From Thalassarchaeum sp002495735 (GTDB lineage Archaea; Thermoplasmatota; Poseidoniia; Poseidoniales; Thalassarchaeaceae), in assembly GCA_937911265.1 (NCBI GenBank), contig CALDRG010000023.1, positions 1 to 64,000 of the forward strand: DNA of 64,000 nt, given 5' to 3'. Below the pieces are notes generated by a model. It saw only the letters and a list, made by a program, of their open reading frames with translations, ran no database searches and was not told where the DNA came from. This document shows positions 35,049 through 42,698 of this stretch, piece by piece (the first letter of the stretch is position 1; each line of letters opens with the position of its first letter). A program made the translations under genes and the position numbers.

Positions 35049-35123
35049 GGGCCCGTGGGTTAGCTTGGCCTATACTTGGCGCTTCGGGGGCGTTAGACCT
35101 CAGTTCAAATCTGGGCGGGCCCA
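35049..35123 (+). tRNA. tRNA-Pro (anticodon CGG)
   Basis: Acceptor GGGCCCG pairs with CGGGCCC. The anticodon stem GGCGC/GCGTT carries loop TTCGGGG (anticodon CGG, G at 37 as in tRNA-Pro). T arm CTCAG-TTCAAAT-CTGGG. The D stem is weak, three pairs including a G-U. CCA is encoded at 35124-35126. It ends 3 bp before the stop of the convergent dehydrogenase gene. Confidence 0.9.
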
Positions 35124-35128
35124 CCACT

Positions 35129-36028
35129 TCAGTAATGGCCGATAGTAGACAGGCAACGTTCGACCTTCTCTCCGCTGGTCCAGTCGTAGATGCCCTTCCC
35201 GGTTTTCTTGCCAAGATTACCTGCCTCGACCAGTTGGCCAAGCAAAGGATGCGGCCTGTAACTCTCGTCATCGAAGGCATCGGCGAGATTGTTGAGTATG
35301 TCACGTCGCACATCCAGGCCCACGAGGTCGCTGAGTTCCAGGGGCCCCATCGGGTGCCGATAGCCTAGGCGCATCGCGTTGTCGATATCATTTGCAGAGG
35401 CAACTCCTTCAGCCAGCATGCGTACGGCTTCATTACCAAGTACGACACCGAGTCGACTAGTCGCAAAACCAGGTACATCGCGCACTAGGATGGTCGTTTT
35501 ACCCATCGCAGAACCGATTGATTGCGCAGCTGCGATGGTCTCCTCGGAGACAGCGTTGTGGCGAACCAGTTCGAGCAGGCTCATCAGTGGAACTGGATTG
35601 AAGAAGTGCATCCCTATGACCCTATCTGGACAACCCGTCGATTGTGCTATCTCTGAGATTGGTAGTCCTGAGGTGTTGGTCGCGAGCATCGCGTGACTTG
35701 GTGCTAGGCGCTCCAGTTCGGCGAAGATCTCCTGCTTCAACTGCATACTCTCCGGAACTGCCTCGATGATGAGGTCGGCGTCTTCGACCGCCTCAGTCAA
35801 GTCATTGACGCCTCTCAGGTTTCTCGACCACTCGGCCTTCTGATCGGATGTGGTCTTGCCCCGCTCGATGCCTTTGTCCCAAAAAGCCTCGATTGCATCC
35901 ATCCCCTTGGTAAGGCCTTCTGGAAACGCATCGTACAAACGGGTCTTCCACCCGGTCTGGGCGCAAACTTGAGCTATCCCTGCGCCCATAGTCCCAGCGC
36001 CGATGACGGCGACGCTCCGGACATCCAT
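35129..36028 (-). CDS. 3-hydroxyacyl-CoA dehydrogenase
   Basis: The protein (299 aa from this start) resembles single-domain 3-hydroxybutyryl-CoA dehydrogenases (PaaH/Hbd). It has the NAD-binding loop VIGAGTMGAGIAQ, EAVPESMQLKQEIF, the NTSGLPIS segment, the catalytic His in GMHFFNPVPLM and the C-terminal GKKTGKGIYDW. It oxidises 3-hydroxyacyl-CoA to 3-oxoacyl-CoA. The ATG at 36028 is chosen because it leaves a 4-bp gap to the preceding gene; 36055 would overlap it. It is the last gene of the minus-strand BoxB-like transcription unit, so its substrate may be a product of that oxygenase rather than a fatty acid. Confidence 0.92.
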   Translation of the reverse strand: MDVRSVAVIGAGTMGAGIAQVCAQTGWKTRLYDAFPEGLTKGMDAIEAFWDKGIERGKTTSDQKAEWSRNLRGVNDLTEAVEDADLIIEAVPESMQLKQEIFAELERLAPSHAMLATNTSGLPISEIAQSTGCPDRVIGMHFFNPVPLMSLLELVRHNAVSEETIAAAQSIGSAMGKTTILVRDVPGFATSRLGVVLGNEAVRMLAEGVASANDIDNAMRLGYRHPMGPLELSDLVGLDVRRDILNNLADAFDDESYRPHPLLGQLVEAGNLGKKTGKGIYDWTSGEKVERCLSTIGHY

Positions 36029-36032
36029 TCGA

Positions 36033-36593
36033 TTACTCCCTGCCGTAGGCCGCAAGCGCGGCTTGGAATAGCCGCTGGCGAGGCACGTCGTGCTCTAGGA
36101 AACAAGTGAATGGAGCGACGTCCTTCAGTAACTCGATGGCGCTGACATAGGCGCCGTAGACGAATGGATTAGCTGATTCTGTCGCAGGGATTTCGATTCC
36201 GAGCTTGACCAGTCCCTTGCGGGTGTCTTCGTCCCAGATTGTGTAAGTATGGTTGGTGAAGTGGAGGTAGGCGGACAGTCTGCGCAGATCCGATCTAGCC
36301 TTCTCGGTAAAGCTCTCTATCAGAAGTGTGTCAGGATACCTAATGGCGTACAACGCCAATATGACCTCCCTCTGGGTCTCCTCGCTCCAGTCACGCTCTG
36401 TTAGGCCCATCCAAGAATCAATCATGTCGAGCATCTCGGGGGTGTACGGTCTGCGGATCATGTACAGTAGTTCCTCGTAACCCTCTGCATCTCCCTCCTC
36501 GGAGTGATGGTGCTGGTGGAAGTATTCGGGCAATCTTTCAAAGAACGGCCCGCACCGCTCCTTGTCAAATGATATCAGCGCGACGTGCTGCAT
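36033..36593 (-). CDS. Unknown protein between BoxB-like oxygenase and hydroxyacyl-CoA dehydrogenase genes
   Basis: I do not recognise this 186-aa protein. It looks soluble and mostly alpha-helical, with a His cluster near the N-terminus (EYFHQHHHSEEG, residues 23-34), and aromatic-rich segments such as LYAIRYPDTLLIESF and SAYLHFTNHTYTIW. It lies 19 bp after the BoxB-like gene and 4 bp before the dehydrogenase gene, so it is translated with both. A role as an accessory subunit, assembly factor or chaperone of the di-iron enzyme is suggested by position only. Confidence 0.75.
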   Translation of the reverse strand: MQHVALISFDKERCGPFFERLPEYFHQHHHSEEGDAEGYEELLYMIRRPYTPEMLDMIDSWMGLTERDWSEETQREVILALYAIRYPDTLLIESFTEKARSDLRRLSAYLHFTNHTYTIWDEDTRKGLVKLGIEIPATESANPFVYGAYVSAIELLKDVAPFTCFLEHDVPRQRLFQAALAAYGRE

Positions 36594-36612
36594 ATCAAGG
36601 CCTCCAGCCGAA

Positions 36613-37755
36613 TCAGTCTCCCTTCCATTCTCGGTATTGAATCCATTCTTGTTGCATGTACTCGTTTACCAACTGATTCTCGTCCTCATCTGATGGGAGG
36701 ACTGACGAGAGGTACTCCACCCAAGACTCTTCATCTCCTTCGAAATCCTCGCCGTGTACGGTGTAGCGCTTGCCGGCGAACCTACCTATGCCTCGCTCGA
36801 ACTTGTCAGAGGGGATGTAGAGTTCCGGCTCTCCATTCTTGCGAACTTTGCTGATTCTTCGCATCTCATCTCGAAGCTCTTGGAAGTACAACTCCCTGCT
36901 GGCTTCGTTCAGGTGCTCCCTGTCCGCATCCTCCCGTGCCTCACGCTCGTCGTAGCGGCCCTTGACCCCGTAGACGTATGCCCACTGGGCGCTCGCCGAG
37001 TCATCGGTCCCGAATAAATCGAGTCCGGTGCTCACCCACTTGTTGACATATTTCTGAATGAGGTCACATGGAATGACGCCTTGCTTCACTATCCGACGCA
37101 GGCCGTTAGCTCCAGTTCCGAGGTGAAAAGACTCCTCCTTCAGCATTGGCCCCATGCTCGCAGCCAGCGGTTTGAACGCTGAGGTACTGAGCATCTTGAG
37201 TTGGTACTTGCCGTCACGATCAATGAAGTGGGTGAACATGAAGAAGTCGAGCCAGTGATCAATTGGCTCGTTGAACGAGCCCAGTATCCTCGTCCCTTCC
37301 TGAGCGTTTCTCTCGAGCAGCTTGGCGGCTTCGCGAAGTCCCTGCTCGCCGAAGAATGTGCACAATAGGTAGGCCATCTGCCAGCCGTGTCGCTGCTCCT
37401 CGCACATGATTCGTAGAGCGGACTTACGGTCGTATTCGGTCGGAGCTGAGGCGAGCAGATGATTCTGTTGCTCAACTGAGGCGAATTCGGTGTCGCCCTG
37501 AACACTGACCATATTGATAATCGCATCGCGAATGGTCTGCTGAGGAATCTGCATCCTGCGATCCCACTTCGGTTTGCCTACGAAGTCGCCGAACTCGATT
37601 TGGTTGCCAGCTGTATCCCAATCGAACTTGATGTCGAAGCGGTAGTCGCCGAGCCATGATGGGTCGAAGCCTATTCTGGTCTGCCACTCGCTGAAGTCGT
37701 TAATCCACGTCTCGAAGTTCTGAGTGTAGTCCTTGACAATCTCTGCGTCTGCCAT
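36613..37755 (-). CDS. BoxB-like di-iron oxygenase (benzoyl-CoA epoxidase family)
   Basis: The 380-aa protein matches BoxB, the di-iron subunit of benzoyl-CoA 2,3-epoxidase, across its core: GDTEFASVEQQ, EEQRHGWQ, RILGSFNEP, FFMFTHFIDRDGKYQL and KEESFHLG. Likely iron ligands are E95, E120, H123, D181, E208 and H211. BoxB proteins are usually near 470 aa; this one is shorter. Such enzymes use O2 and reduced ferredoxin to epoxidise a ring of an aromatic acyl-CoA. Neighbours are a hydratase-family gene upstream and an unknown gene plus a hydroxyacyl-CoA dehydrogenase downstream. The true acyl-CoA substrate is not known, and no BoxA reductase is adjacent. A TATA-like box 27 nt upstream indicates its own leaderless promoter. 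Confidence 0.87.
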   Translation of the reverse strand: MADAEIVKDYTQNFETWINDFSEWQTRIGFDPSWLGDYRFDIKFDWDTAGNQIEFGDFVGKPKWDRRMQIPQQTIRDAIINMVSVQGDTEFASVEQQNHLLASAPTEYDRKSALRIMCEEQRHGWQMAYLLCTFFGEQGLREAAKLLERNAQEGTRILGSFNEPIDHWLDFFMFTHFIDRDGKYQLKMLSTSAFKPLAASMGPMLKEESFHLGTGANGLRRIVKQGVIPCDLIQKYVNKWVSTGLDLFGTDDSASAQWAYVYGVKGRYDEREAREDADREHLNEASRELYFQELRDEMRRISKVRKNGEPELYIPSDKFERGIGRFAGKRYTVHGEDFEGDEESWVEYLSSVLPSDEDENQLVNEYMQQEWIQYREWKGD

Positions 37756-37778
37756 GCAATATCGGCAGCGAGAACTGG

Positions 37779-37785
37779 TATATCA
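37779..37785 (-). promoter_or_regulatory. Candidate TATA box for the BoxB-like gene
   Basis: On the minus strand GATATAC is centred 27 nt before the ATG, the spacing for a leaderless mRNA. It separates the oxygenase unit from the upstream hydratase gene. Confidence 0.45.
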
Positions 37786-37802
37786 AACGCTGTATCGAAA
37801 TT

Positions 37803-37820
37803 CGCACTCCTTAGAGTGCG
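37803..37820 (-). terminator. Hairpin after the enoyl-CoA hydratase gene
   Basis: A perfect 7-bp inverted repeat (CGCACTC/GAGTGCG) with a 4-nt loop begins 5 nt after the stop of the hydratase gene on the minus strand. There is no long T run, so it could also be an RNA processing site. Confidence 0.4.
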
Positions 37821-37825
37821 TTCAT

Positions 37826-38707
37826 TTAATTCCCATCGAATTCGGGAACTTCCCTATTGACGTAGGCCGCAATCCCCTTCTTGGCATCGCCGCTCTGGAA
37901 CAAGTCTGATTGCAATTCCCTCTCTAGGGCGAGATGGTACTCAAGAGGTATCTCCATCCCACTTTGGACGCTGCGCTTGATGTTCCCGATGGCCTTGCTG
38001 GCCGCATAGGGCAAAGTGAATTGTCCGGCGTAGTCAAGAGCATCTTGACGGAACTCATCGAGACTGCCGGCCCAGACGTCATGAACTAGGTCCATTTCCT
38101 TGGCTTCCTCGTACGAGAACTTGCGTCCTGTAACCATTATCTCCATCGCCTTTGCCTTGCCGACTAGACGAGACAGTCTGGCAGTCCCTCCGGTGCCAGC
38201 GAGAACACCCAGAGATACCTCGGGCAAACCCACCTGGCCCGAGTCCTTGCGACCGATTCGGATGTCAGCTGCCATGGCGATCTCAAGGCCGCCTCCGACG
38301 GCGTGGCCATTGAGAGCGGCGATTACGAGCTTGGGCGTCTGCTCTAGCCTGCTTAGAGTCTCATTGGCATGGAGGCAGAAGAAGTACTTGAAGCCGGGAG
38401 TGACTGAGTCTAGCATGCTGATGCTGGCTCCGGCAGAGAAGAATTTCTCACCGTGCCCAGTCAGCATAATCACGGTGACATCATCGTCGAAGCGAGCCTT
38501 AAGCACGGCTTCATCGATGTCGCGCATCATCGAGTGAGTGTAGGTGTTCACGGGAGTCTTTCCCTTTGTGAGAGGTTCTCCAGCTGAATCCGAGCACAGT
38601 TCAATGACGGCTATCCCGTTGTCCGTCACTCCGTAGTTCACAAGGTTGTTCGTCATCGGCTCCATTTCGGGCCAAGAGGTCATGCTAGCGCCACAGAGGG
38701 ACGCCAT
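37826..38707 (-). CDS. Enoyl-CoA hydratase/isomerase family protein next to the BoxB-like gene
   Basis: A crotonase-fold protein with the oxyanion-hole segment KFFSAGASISML, GHAVGGGLEIAMAAD (first Glu) and PEVSLGVLAGTGGTARL (second Glu). Both catalytic Glu positions are kept. The start is uncertain: the frame is open to 38794 within the upstream gene, and ATGs at 38707, 38683 and 38656 are all usable. Its position before the BoxB-like gene recalls box/paa clusters, where a crotonase-family enzyme (BoxC, PaaB/G) acts on the epoxide or the opened ring. A plain beta-oxidation role is equally consistent with the sequence. Confidence 0.86.
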   Translation of the reverse strand: MASLCGASMTSWPEMEPMTNNLVNYGVTDNGIAVIELCSDSAGEPLTKGKTPVNTYTHSMMRDIDEAVLKARFDDDVTVIMLTGHGEKFFSAGASISMLDSVTPGFKYFFCLHANETLSRLEQTPKLVIAALNGHAVGGGLEIAMAADIRIGRKDSGQVGLPEVSLGVLAGTGGTARLSRLVGKAKAMEIMVTGRKFSYEEAKEMDLVHDVWAGSLDEFRQDALDYAGQFTLPYAASKAIGNIKRSVQSGMEIPLEYHLALERELQSDLFQSGDAKKGIAAYVNREVPEFDGN

Positions 38708-38729
38708 ATCAATCAAACGGAGTCGGAGG

Positions 38730-38745
38730 GACGCCTTTAGGCGTC
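38730..38745. repeat. Perfect 16-bp hairpin at a gene junction
   Basis: GACGCCT-TT-AGGCGTC is a perfect inverted repeat with 7-bp arms. It covers the last codons of the FAD-enzyme gene and its stop, 23 bp before the hydratase start codon. It may attenuate transcription between the two or stabilise an mRNA end. Confidence 0.55.
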
Positions 38746-39963
38746 GTTCTCGCCGAAAGACGTCTTTCCCCCGCCCTTGCGAACGAGGTTCCAATGTTCT
38801 GCAATTTCATCGCCTCTGGCGCTTGGTTCCCAGACGTCCCTAGAAAGTGCCTTCCTGAATGGCATGCGACTAACCATCCTGCCGTCCGCGAGCCGTTTGC
38901 GCCTCAACATGCCGAGTCTGACTACTGGCCACAGCATTCTCCGAATTAGTCCAGGCTTGTACACCCAGCGCATGAACACGAGACCGTCCCCCTTCTTGCG
39001 CTGGTCACGCATCCAGTGATTAGCCACCATCTTGAATCCTCGATTACCAACTCTGTTCATCAGGAAACGGTTGACGGCGCTAGCCCTGACAAGGGGGACG
39101 AGACGCCCCCTCACCTCGCTCTCGTAGTCGCACTCGCCTAGAACGGCCTTGGCGGCCATAACGCCGCTGGTGACTGCGTAACGCATCCCAAAGCCCCACA
39201 TGAAATCCTGTAGGCCACCCGCCTCGCCGACGTAGTAGCGGCCCTCGTGTACGTACTTGTCAGGCAGCGAGAAGTCACCTTTGCCGCCGACCCTCTTAAT
39301 CGGTCTGCGGTTCAGGTCGTAGTGCTGTTCGTACCATGCGATGGTCTCGTTGAGGTGGCGCGAAGTCTTCTTCTGCTGGCGCCACAGACAGGTGCAAATC
39401 AGACCTATGCCATCGATGATGATGAGATAGGAGTAGGCCCCCGGAGCCAGTTTGTCATTCAACTGGAAGGTGACGTGATTGGGATGGTCTGTGTGAAAGA
39501 TCTCCCCGAACGCCACCGCACTGGACTCCTTCGGACCGGCGGCGATGATATGGCAGTCCTTGGGATCCCTGCGGGTATCGTAGTGGATTTCTGCGCCCGC
39601 ATCGAGTGCCATCCGCTTGAAGCCCTGATCGATGCAATGTCCAGCAGTTCCACGCTCTACGACACGAAAAGCGAGTCCTGAGGTTCGAGGTTGAGTTATT
39701 TCGTCGTCAGGGTGTACGAGGTCAATCACATCAAACGCATCGGACTTGAACTCCTCCGGGTCGAAGCCCCATTCTCGTATCTCATCGAAGAAGTCGGAGT
39801 CACTGGTCCAGTTCTCTATGCCTTGGAAATCACCGTCGAAACGAGCTCCACTATCCGAGCGGATCTCGTGTACATGCACCTCACGTCCCGCATTCGCGAG
39901 ATAGGTAGCTGCAGCGAGGCCCGAGAGCCCTGCCCCTAGTATGTGGACTGGCTCGCTGCTCAT
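38737..39963 (-). CDS. FAD-dependent oxidoreductase, geranylgeranyl-reductase-like
   Basis: The 408-aa protein begins with a dinucleotide-binding fold, HILGAGLSGLAAATYLANAGREVHVHE, and has a later FAD-binding segment VGEAGGLQDFMWGFGMRYA like that of geranylgeranyl reductase/PHBH-type flavoproteins. The C-terminal 100 residues are very basic (repeated RRK and MNRVGNRGF). The family saturates double bonds of archaeal lipids or hydroxylates aromatic rings; the sequence does not choose. It precedes the hydratase and BoxB-like genes on the same strand, so an electron-transfer or ring-modifying role in that cluster is worth considering. Confidence 0.8.
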   Translation of the reverse strand: MSSEPVHILGAGLSGLAAATYLANAGREVHVHEIRSDSGARFDGDFQGIENWTSDSDFFDEIREWGFDPEEFKSDAFDVIDLVHPDDEITQPRTSGLAFRVVERGTAGHCIDQGFKRMALDAGAEIHYDTRRDPKDCHIIAAGPKESSAVAFGEIFHTDHPNHVTFQLNDKLAPGAYSYLIIIDGIGLICTCLWRQQKKTSRHLNETIAWYEQHYDLNRRPIKRVGGKGDFSLPDKYVHEGRYYVGEAGGLQDFMWGFGMRYAVTSGVMAAKAVLGECDYESEVRGRLVPLVRASAVNRFLMNRVGNRGFKMVANHWMRDQRKKGDGLVFMRWVYKPGLIRRMLWPVVRLGMLRRKRLADGRMVSRMPFRKALSRDVWEPSARGDEIAEHWNLVRKGGGKTSFGENDA

Positions 39964-40043
39964 GTTACTTCGACTTCAGGCCCTCCGCTTGAACGGTTGG
40001 GTCGCGTCCGTCGCGTTCAAGCGCAGCACCTTGATGGCTCTGC

Positions 40044-40466
40044 ATGGCTCACGTACGAGTACTCATCGAGTCCGAGCGACTCGACCCAGAGGAACTGCGG
40101 AAAATGCTCGCTATGGATGGCTGCGGCAGCGTAGTCTCCTTCGTAGGACTCACTCGAGGAGAGGACCATGGAGTGGCTGTCGAGCGACTAGAGTTCGACG
40201 CTTGGGAGGAAAGACTCCCAGAGGTACTGAACGAGCTCTCCGAGCAGGCTCTGGGCCAGTTCGGAGTGAGTTCGGTGGTGTTGGCCCACCGCACTGGTTC
40301 TGTCAGGCCAGGCGAACCCATAGTATGCATCCACGTCGGCTCACCCCATAGGGCCGAGGGCTTCGAGGCCTGTAGTTGGCTGATAGATGAGCTGAAGCGG
40401 CAGGCCCCGTTGTGGAAGAAGGAGATCCGGGCCGATGGTGAGATCTGGAAGGCCGGTCTTGGATGA
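40044..40466 (+). CDS. moaE: Molybdopterin synthase catalytic subunit MoaE
   Basis: The 140-aa protein has the MoaE pattern: GSVVSFVGLTRGEDHGVAVERLEFDAW, AHRTGSVRPGEPIVCIHV, SPHRAEGFEA and the C-terminal LKRQAPLWKKE with its catalytic lysines. It inserts sulfur into precursor Z using MoaD to make molybdopterin. MoaC is encoded 1.7 kb away on the same strand; the sulfur carrier MoaD is not in the window. Its stop directly abuts the stop of the convergent FAD-enzyme gene. Confidence 0.92.
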   Translation: MAHVRVLIESERLDPEELRKMLAMDGCGSVVSFVGLTRGEDHGVAVERLEFDAWEERLPEVLNELSEQALGQFGVSSVVLAHRTGSVRPGEPIVCIHVGSPHRAEGFEACSWLIDELKRQAPLWKKEIRADGEIWKAGLG

Positions 40467-41813
40467 TTATATCGTGTCCATCACACCACTGACACTGGCC
40501 ACTGCTTCGGGCACGTTCGATGCTATCCCTTCGACCATCATCCAGCCGTGCCCCTTGATCCCGTCGCCAACGAGGCGAACCCCCTCTATGCCGACATCCG
40601 AGGGTAGTTCAGCGCCCTGTGGGGCGCGATTGCAAGGCCAGTTCCTGTGGTAGGTGTGGACGCACAACTCTTCTCCATGGTCAGCGAGCCACGGGATGGC
40701 GTCGTAGAGATCCTCGCGCCCCTTCGTTATCTCCGATTTCACGCTCGGGTCCGGCACATACTGGTGTGTGATCATCATGTGCTTGCCCTCAGGTGCGAGG
40801 CTCGGATCGGAAAAGGTCGGAATTACGTATCCGCCAACTCTTTCCAAGCCCGGCAGCATGGTTACCCCACTGCCGCGGTGAGGAATATCGTCGTCTAGCG
40901 CGAACACGAAGCCGATGCCTCCGACTGCTTGAGTGTCACGGACCTGCTCTCTGATTCCCGTAGCTACCTCAAAGTCGTCCGAGAGCGCCTTGAGCAGGTT
41001 AGGGTGTCCGCCGTTGTGGATGATTGCATCGGCACCAACCCAAACCCCCTCATCCCGACCGCGCCGCCTGATGCCGATGCAGAAGCGGTTTCCCTTGGTC
41101 GACTCCTCTGCATCGCCTGGCAGTATCTCGGTGATCTCATGGGACAGCTTGACGCGAGCCCCGTTCTCCCGCAGGTCGCTTCGTAGCCCGTCGATGACTC
41201 CCTTGCACCCTCCCTTGGGAACATGAGGACGGTCGAGCCAGAATGAGTTCTGAAGCATCCTAACGACGGTCGAAGCAGGCATCTGCTCGAACCTCAGGCT
41301 GATGGCGAAGTTGGAGAATGCATCGACAAAGTCGATGAAGTCACTGGAGAAGTACCTCGACATCCAGGTCCTGCCGTCCTCAGTCTCGTTGCCCCATGGC
41401 CGTTTGGCGGGCTTCATCAACAGCCGTGGCAGGTTCAGAGTGTCCTTGAGCGAGAACCACGGTAAGACCCCGTAGACCGAGTTTGCCCGCTGCAGTTTAC
41501 CGTCTTTAAGCCGGCAGGCGAACTTGGTGGTTGGCAGGAAGTCGACCCCATGACGTCCCAAATCGAGCCCACCGTTTTTCCTCTTCCCGAGAATCAGTTT
41601 GGCGAAGGGGCCTTTCTTGCCGTGCGGAATCATGTGGACTGCGCCGGTTGGAATTTGAAAACCATCGTGGTCGTGCTGGGTGAACCTGCCACCGGCGAAA
41701 GACATCCTCTCGTAGACTGCGACATCGTACTTCTGTGTCTGTGCGAGACTTGCAGCTGATGCCAGCCCTCCTACTCCGGCGCCGATGACCACTGCCTTCG
41801 CTCGCTCGCTCAT
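40467..41813 (-). CDS. Phytoene-desaturase-like FAD oxidoreductase
   Basis: The 448-aa protein starts AKAVVIGAGVGGLASAASLAQ and continues with VAVYERMSFAGGRF, the COG1233 (CrtI/carotenoid isomerase) N-terminal signature. The C-terminal segment GVRLVGDGIKGHGWMMVEGIASN is the FAD-binding end of the family. It sits 9 bp downstream of a ferredoxin gene on the same strand, so the ferredoxin is a likely electron partner. Substrates in this family include carotenoids and polyprenyl lipids; a reductase or isomerase of isoprenoids is plausible, but not shown. Confidence 0.82.
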   Translation of the reverse strand: MSERAKAVVIGAGVGGLASAASLAQTQKYDVAVYERMSFAGGRFTQHDHDGFQIPTGAVHMIPHGKKGPFAKLILGKRKNGGLDLGRHGVDFLPTTKFACRLKDGKLQRANSVYGVLPWFSLKDTLNLPRLLMKPAKRPWGNETEDGRTWMSRYFSSDFIDFVDAFSNFAISLRFEQMPASTVVRMLQNSFWLDRPHVPKGGCKGVIDGLRSDLRENGARVKLSHEITEILPGDAEESTKGNRFCIGIRRRGRDEGVWVGADAIIHNGGHPNLLKALSDDFEVATGIREQVRDTQAVGGIGFVFALDDDIPHRGSGVTMLPGLERVGGYVIPTFSDPSLAPEGKHMMITHQYVPDPSVKSEITKGREDLYDAIPWLADHGEELCVHTYHRNWPCNRAPQGAELPSDVGIEGVRLVGDGIKGHGWMMVEGIASNVPEAVASVSGVMDTI

Positions 41814-41822
41814 CCTGCCACC

Positions 41823-42083
41823 TTAGGAGTACACTAGGGCTCCTGTCGGACACCAAAGAAGGCACCTCAGGCAGTCGGTGCAGTTATCCTCGATGACCTC
41901 GCAAAGCCCCTCGACGATTAACGCATCATCCTTACAGGCCATCAGACAGTAAGAGCAGCCGACACAGAGTTCGTCGATGACCTGCAGTTTGACACCGTCA
42001 GTGATAGGCCTGTCATGGGTGATGCCCGATTCTAGTTCGGGGACAGCGCCCGGAGTCGCTTTGTTTCGAAACGCCTCGGCCAT
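41823..42083 (-). CDS. Two-cluster 4Fe-4S ferredoxin
   Basis: The 86-aa protein has an N-terminal extension of about 35 residues, then CVGCSYCLMAC and CTDCLRCLLWC, each the CxxCxxCxxxC signature of a 4Fe-4S cluster, with paired spacing of bacterial-type ferredoxins. It ends PTGALVYS. It should carry electrons at low potential. It lies directly upstream of the CrtI-like flavoprotein gene. In Methanosarcina a ferredoxin is encoded next to geranylgeranyl reductase, which is a comparable pairing. Confidence 0.92.
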   Translation of the reverse strand: MAEAFRNKATPGAVPELESGITHDRPITDGVKLQVIDELCVGCSYCLMACKDDALIVEGLCEVIEDNCTDCLRCLLWCPTGALVYS

Positions 42084-42212
42084 GCCACCCCATTGCCGCC
42101 GACTATTTCAGATGTTATCCGCGAACTCACCATAACTACGACTCCGCCGATAGGCCGGTTTACTGAATAGTGATGATGAACTCGCGAGTACACAGGCGAG
42201 AGAGGCGATCGA

Positions 42213-42674
42213 TTGGACGAGAATTCGTGGACCGGGATAATCGATGTGGGATCTAAGCCCGTTGTCGCTCGCGAGGCGGTAGCCACTGGCCTGCTTGTCC
42301 TCTCCGAGAGAGGTATCGATGTCGTGGCAAACGGCCGCTCCCCAAAGGGCGATGTCAGAGAAGCCTCGACGGTAGCCGCTATTCAGGCGGTAAAGGAGAC
42401 GCCCCGAACCTTACCTCACTGCCATCCAATTCCCATCGAGGGCTGCACGGTTGATTGGAGGGTAGAGGAGAACGGTCTGCGCTGTACAGTCTCCGTGCGC
42501 ACTCACTGGACCACCGGGGTGGAGATGGAGGCACTGTGCGGAGTCAACGCAGGGCTGCTGTGTGCCTGGGACATGCTCAAGTCAATTGAGAAGGACTCCG
42601 AGGGGCAGTATCCGACTTCTACGATAGAAGGAGTACGGGTCCTGCGCAAGAGCAAGGGCGACCCGCATGATTGA
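42213..42674 (+). CDS. moaC: Cyclic pyranopterin monophosphate synthase MoaC
   Basis: The 153-aa protein shows the MoaC core: IIDVGSKPVVAREAVATG, SPKGDVREASTVAAIQAVKET, LPHCHPIPI and TGVEMEALCGVNAGLLCAWDMLK. It converts the MoaA product into cyclic pyranopterin monophosphate in molybdenum cofactor synthesis. No ATG is available in frame after the preceding stop, so a TTG start at 42213 is used. The C-terminus lacks the GGKSG end of many homologues. glpX begins almost immediately downstream, so moaC, glpX and the aldolase gene are likely cotranscribed. Confidence 0.92.
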   Translation: MDENSWTGIIDVGSKPVVAREAVATGLLVLSERGIDVVANGRSPKGDVREASTVAAIQAVKETPRTLPHCHPIPIEGCTVDWRVEENGLRCTVSVRTHWTTGVEMEALCGVNAGLLCAWDMLKSIEKDSEGQYPTSTIEGVRVLRKSKGDPHD

Positions 42675-42698
42675 ATGCTAAGGCTCATTCGGAACAGC

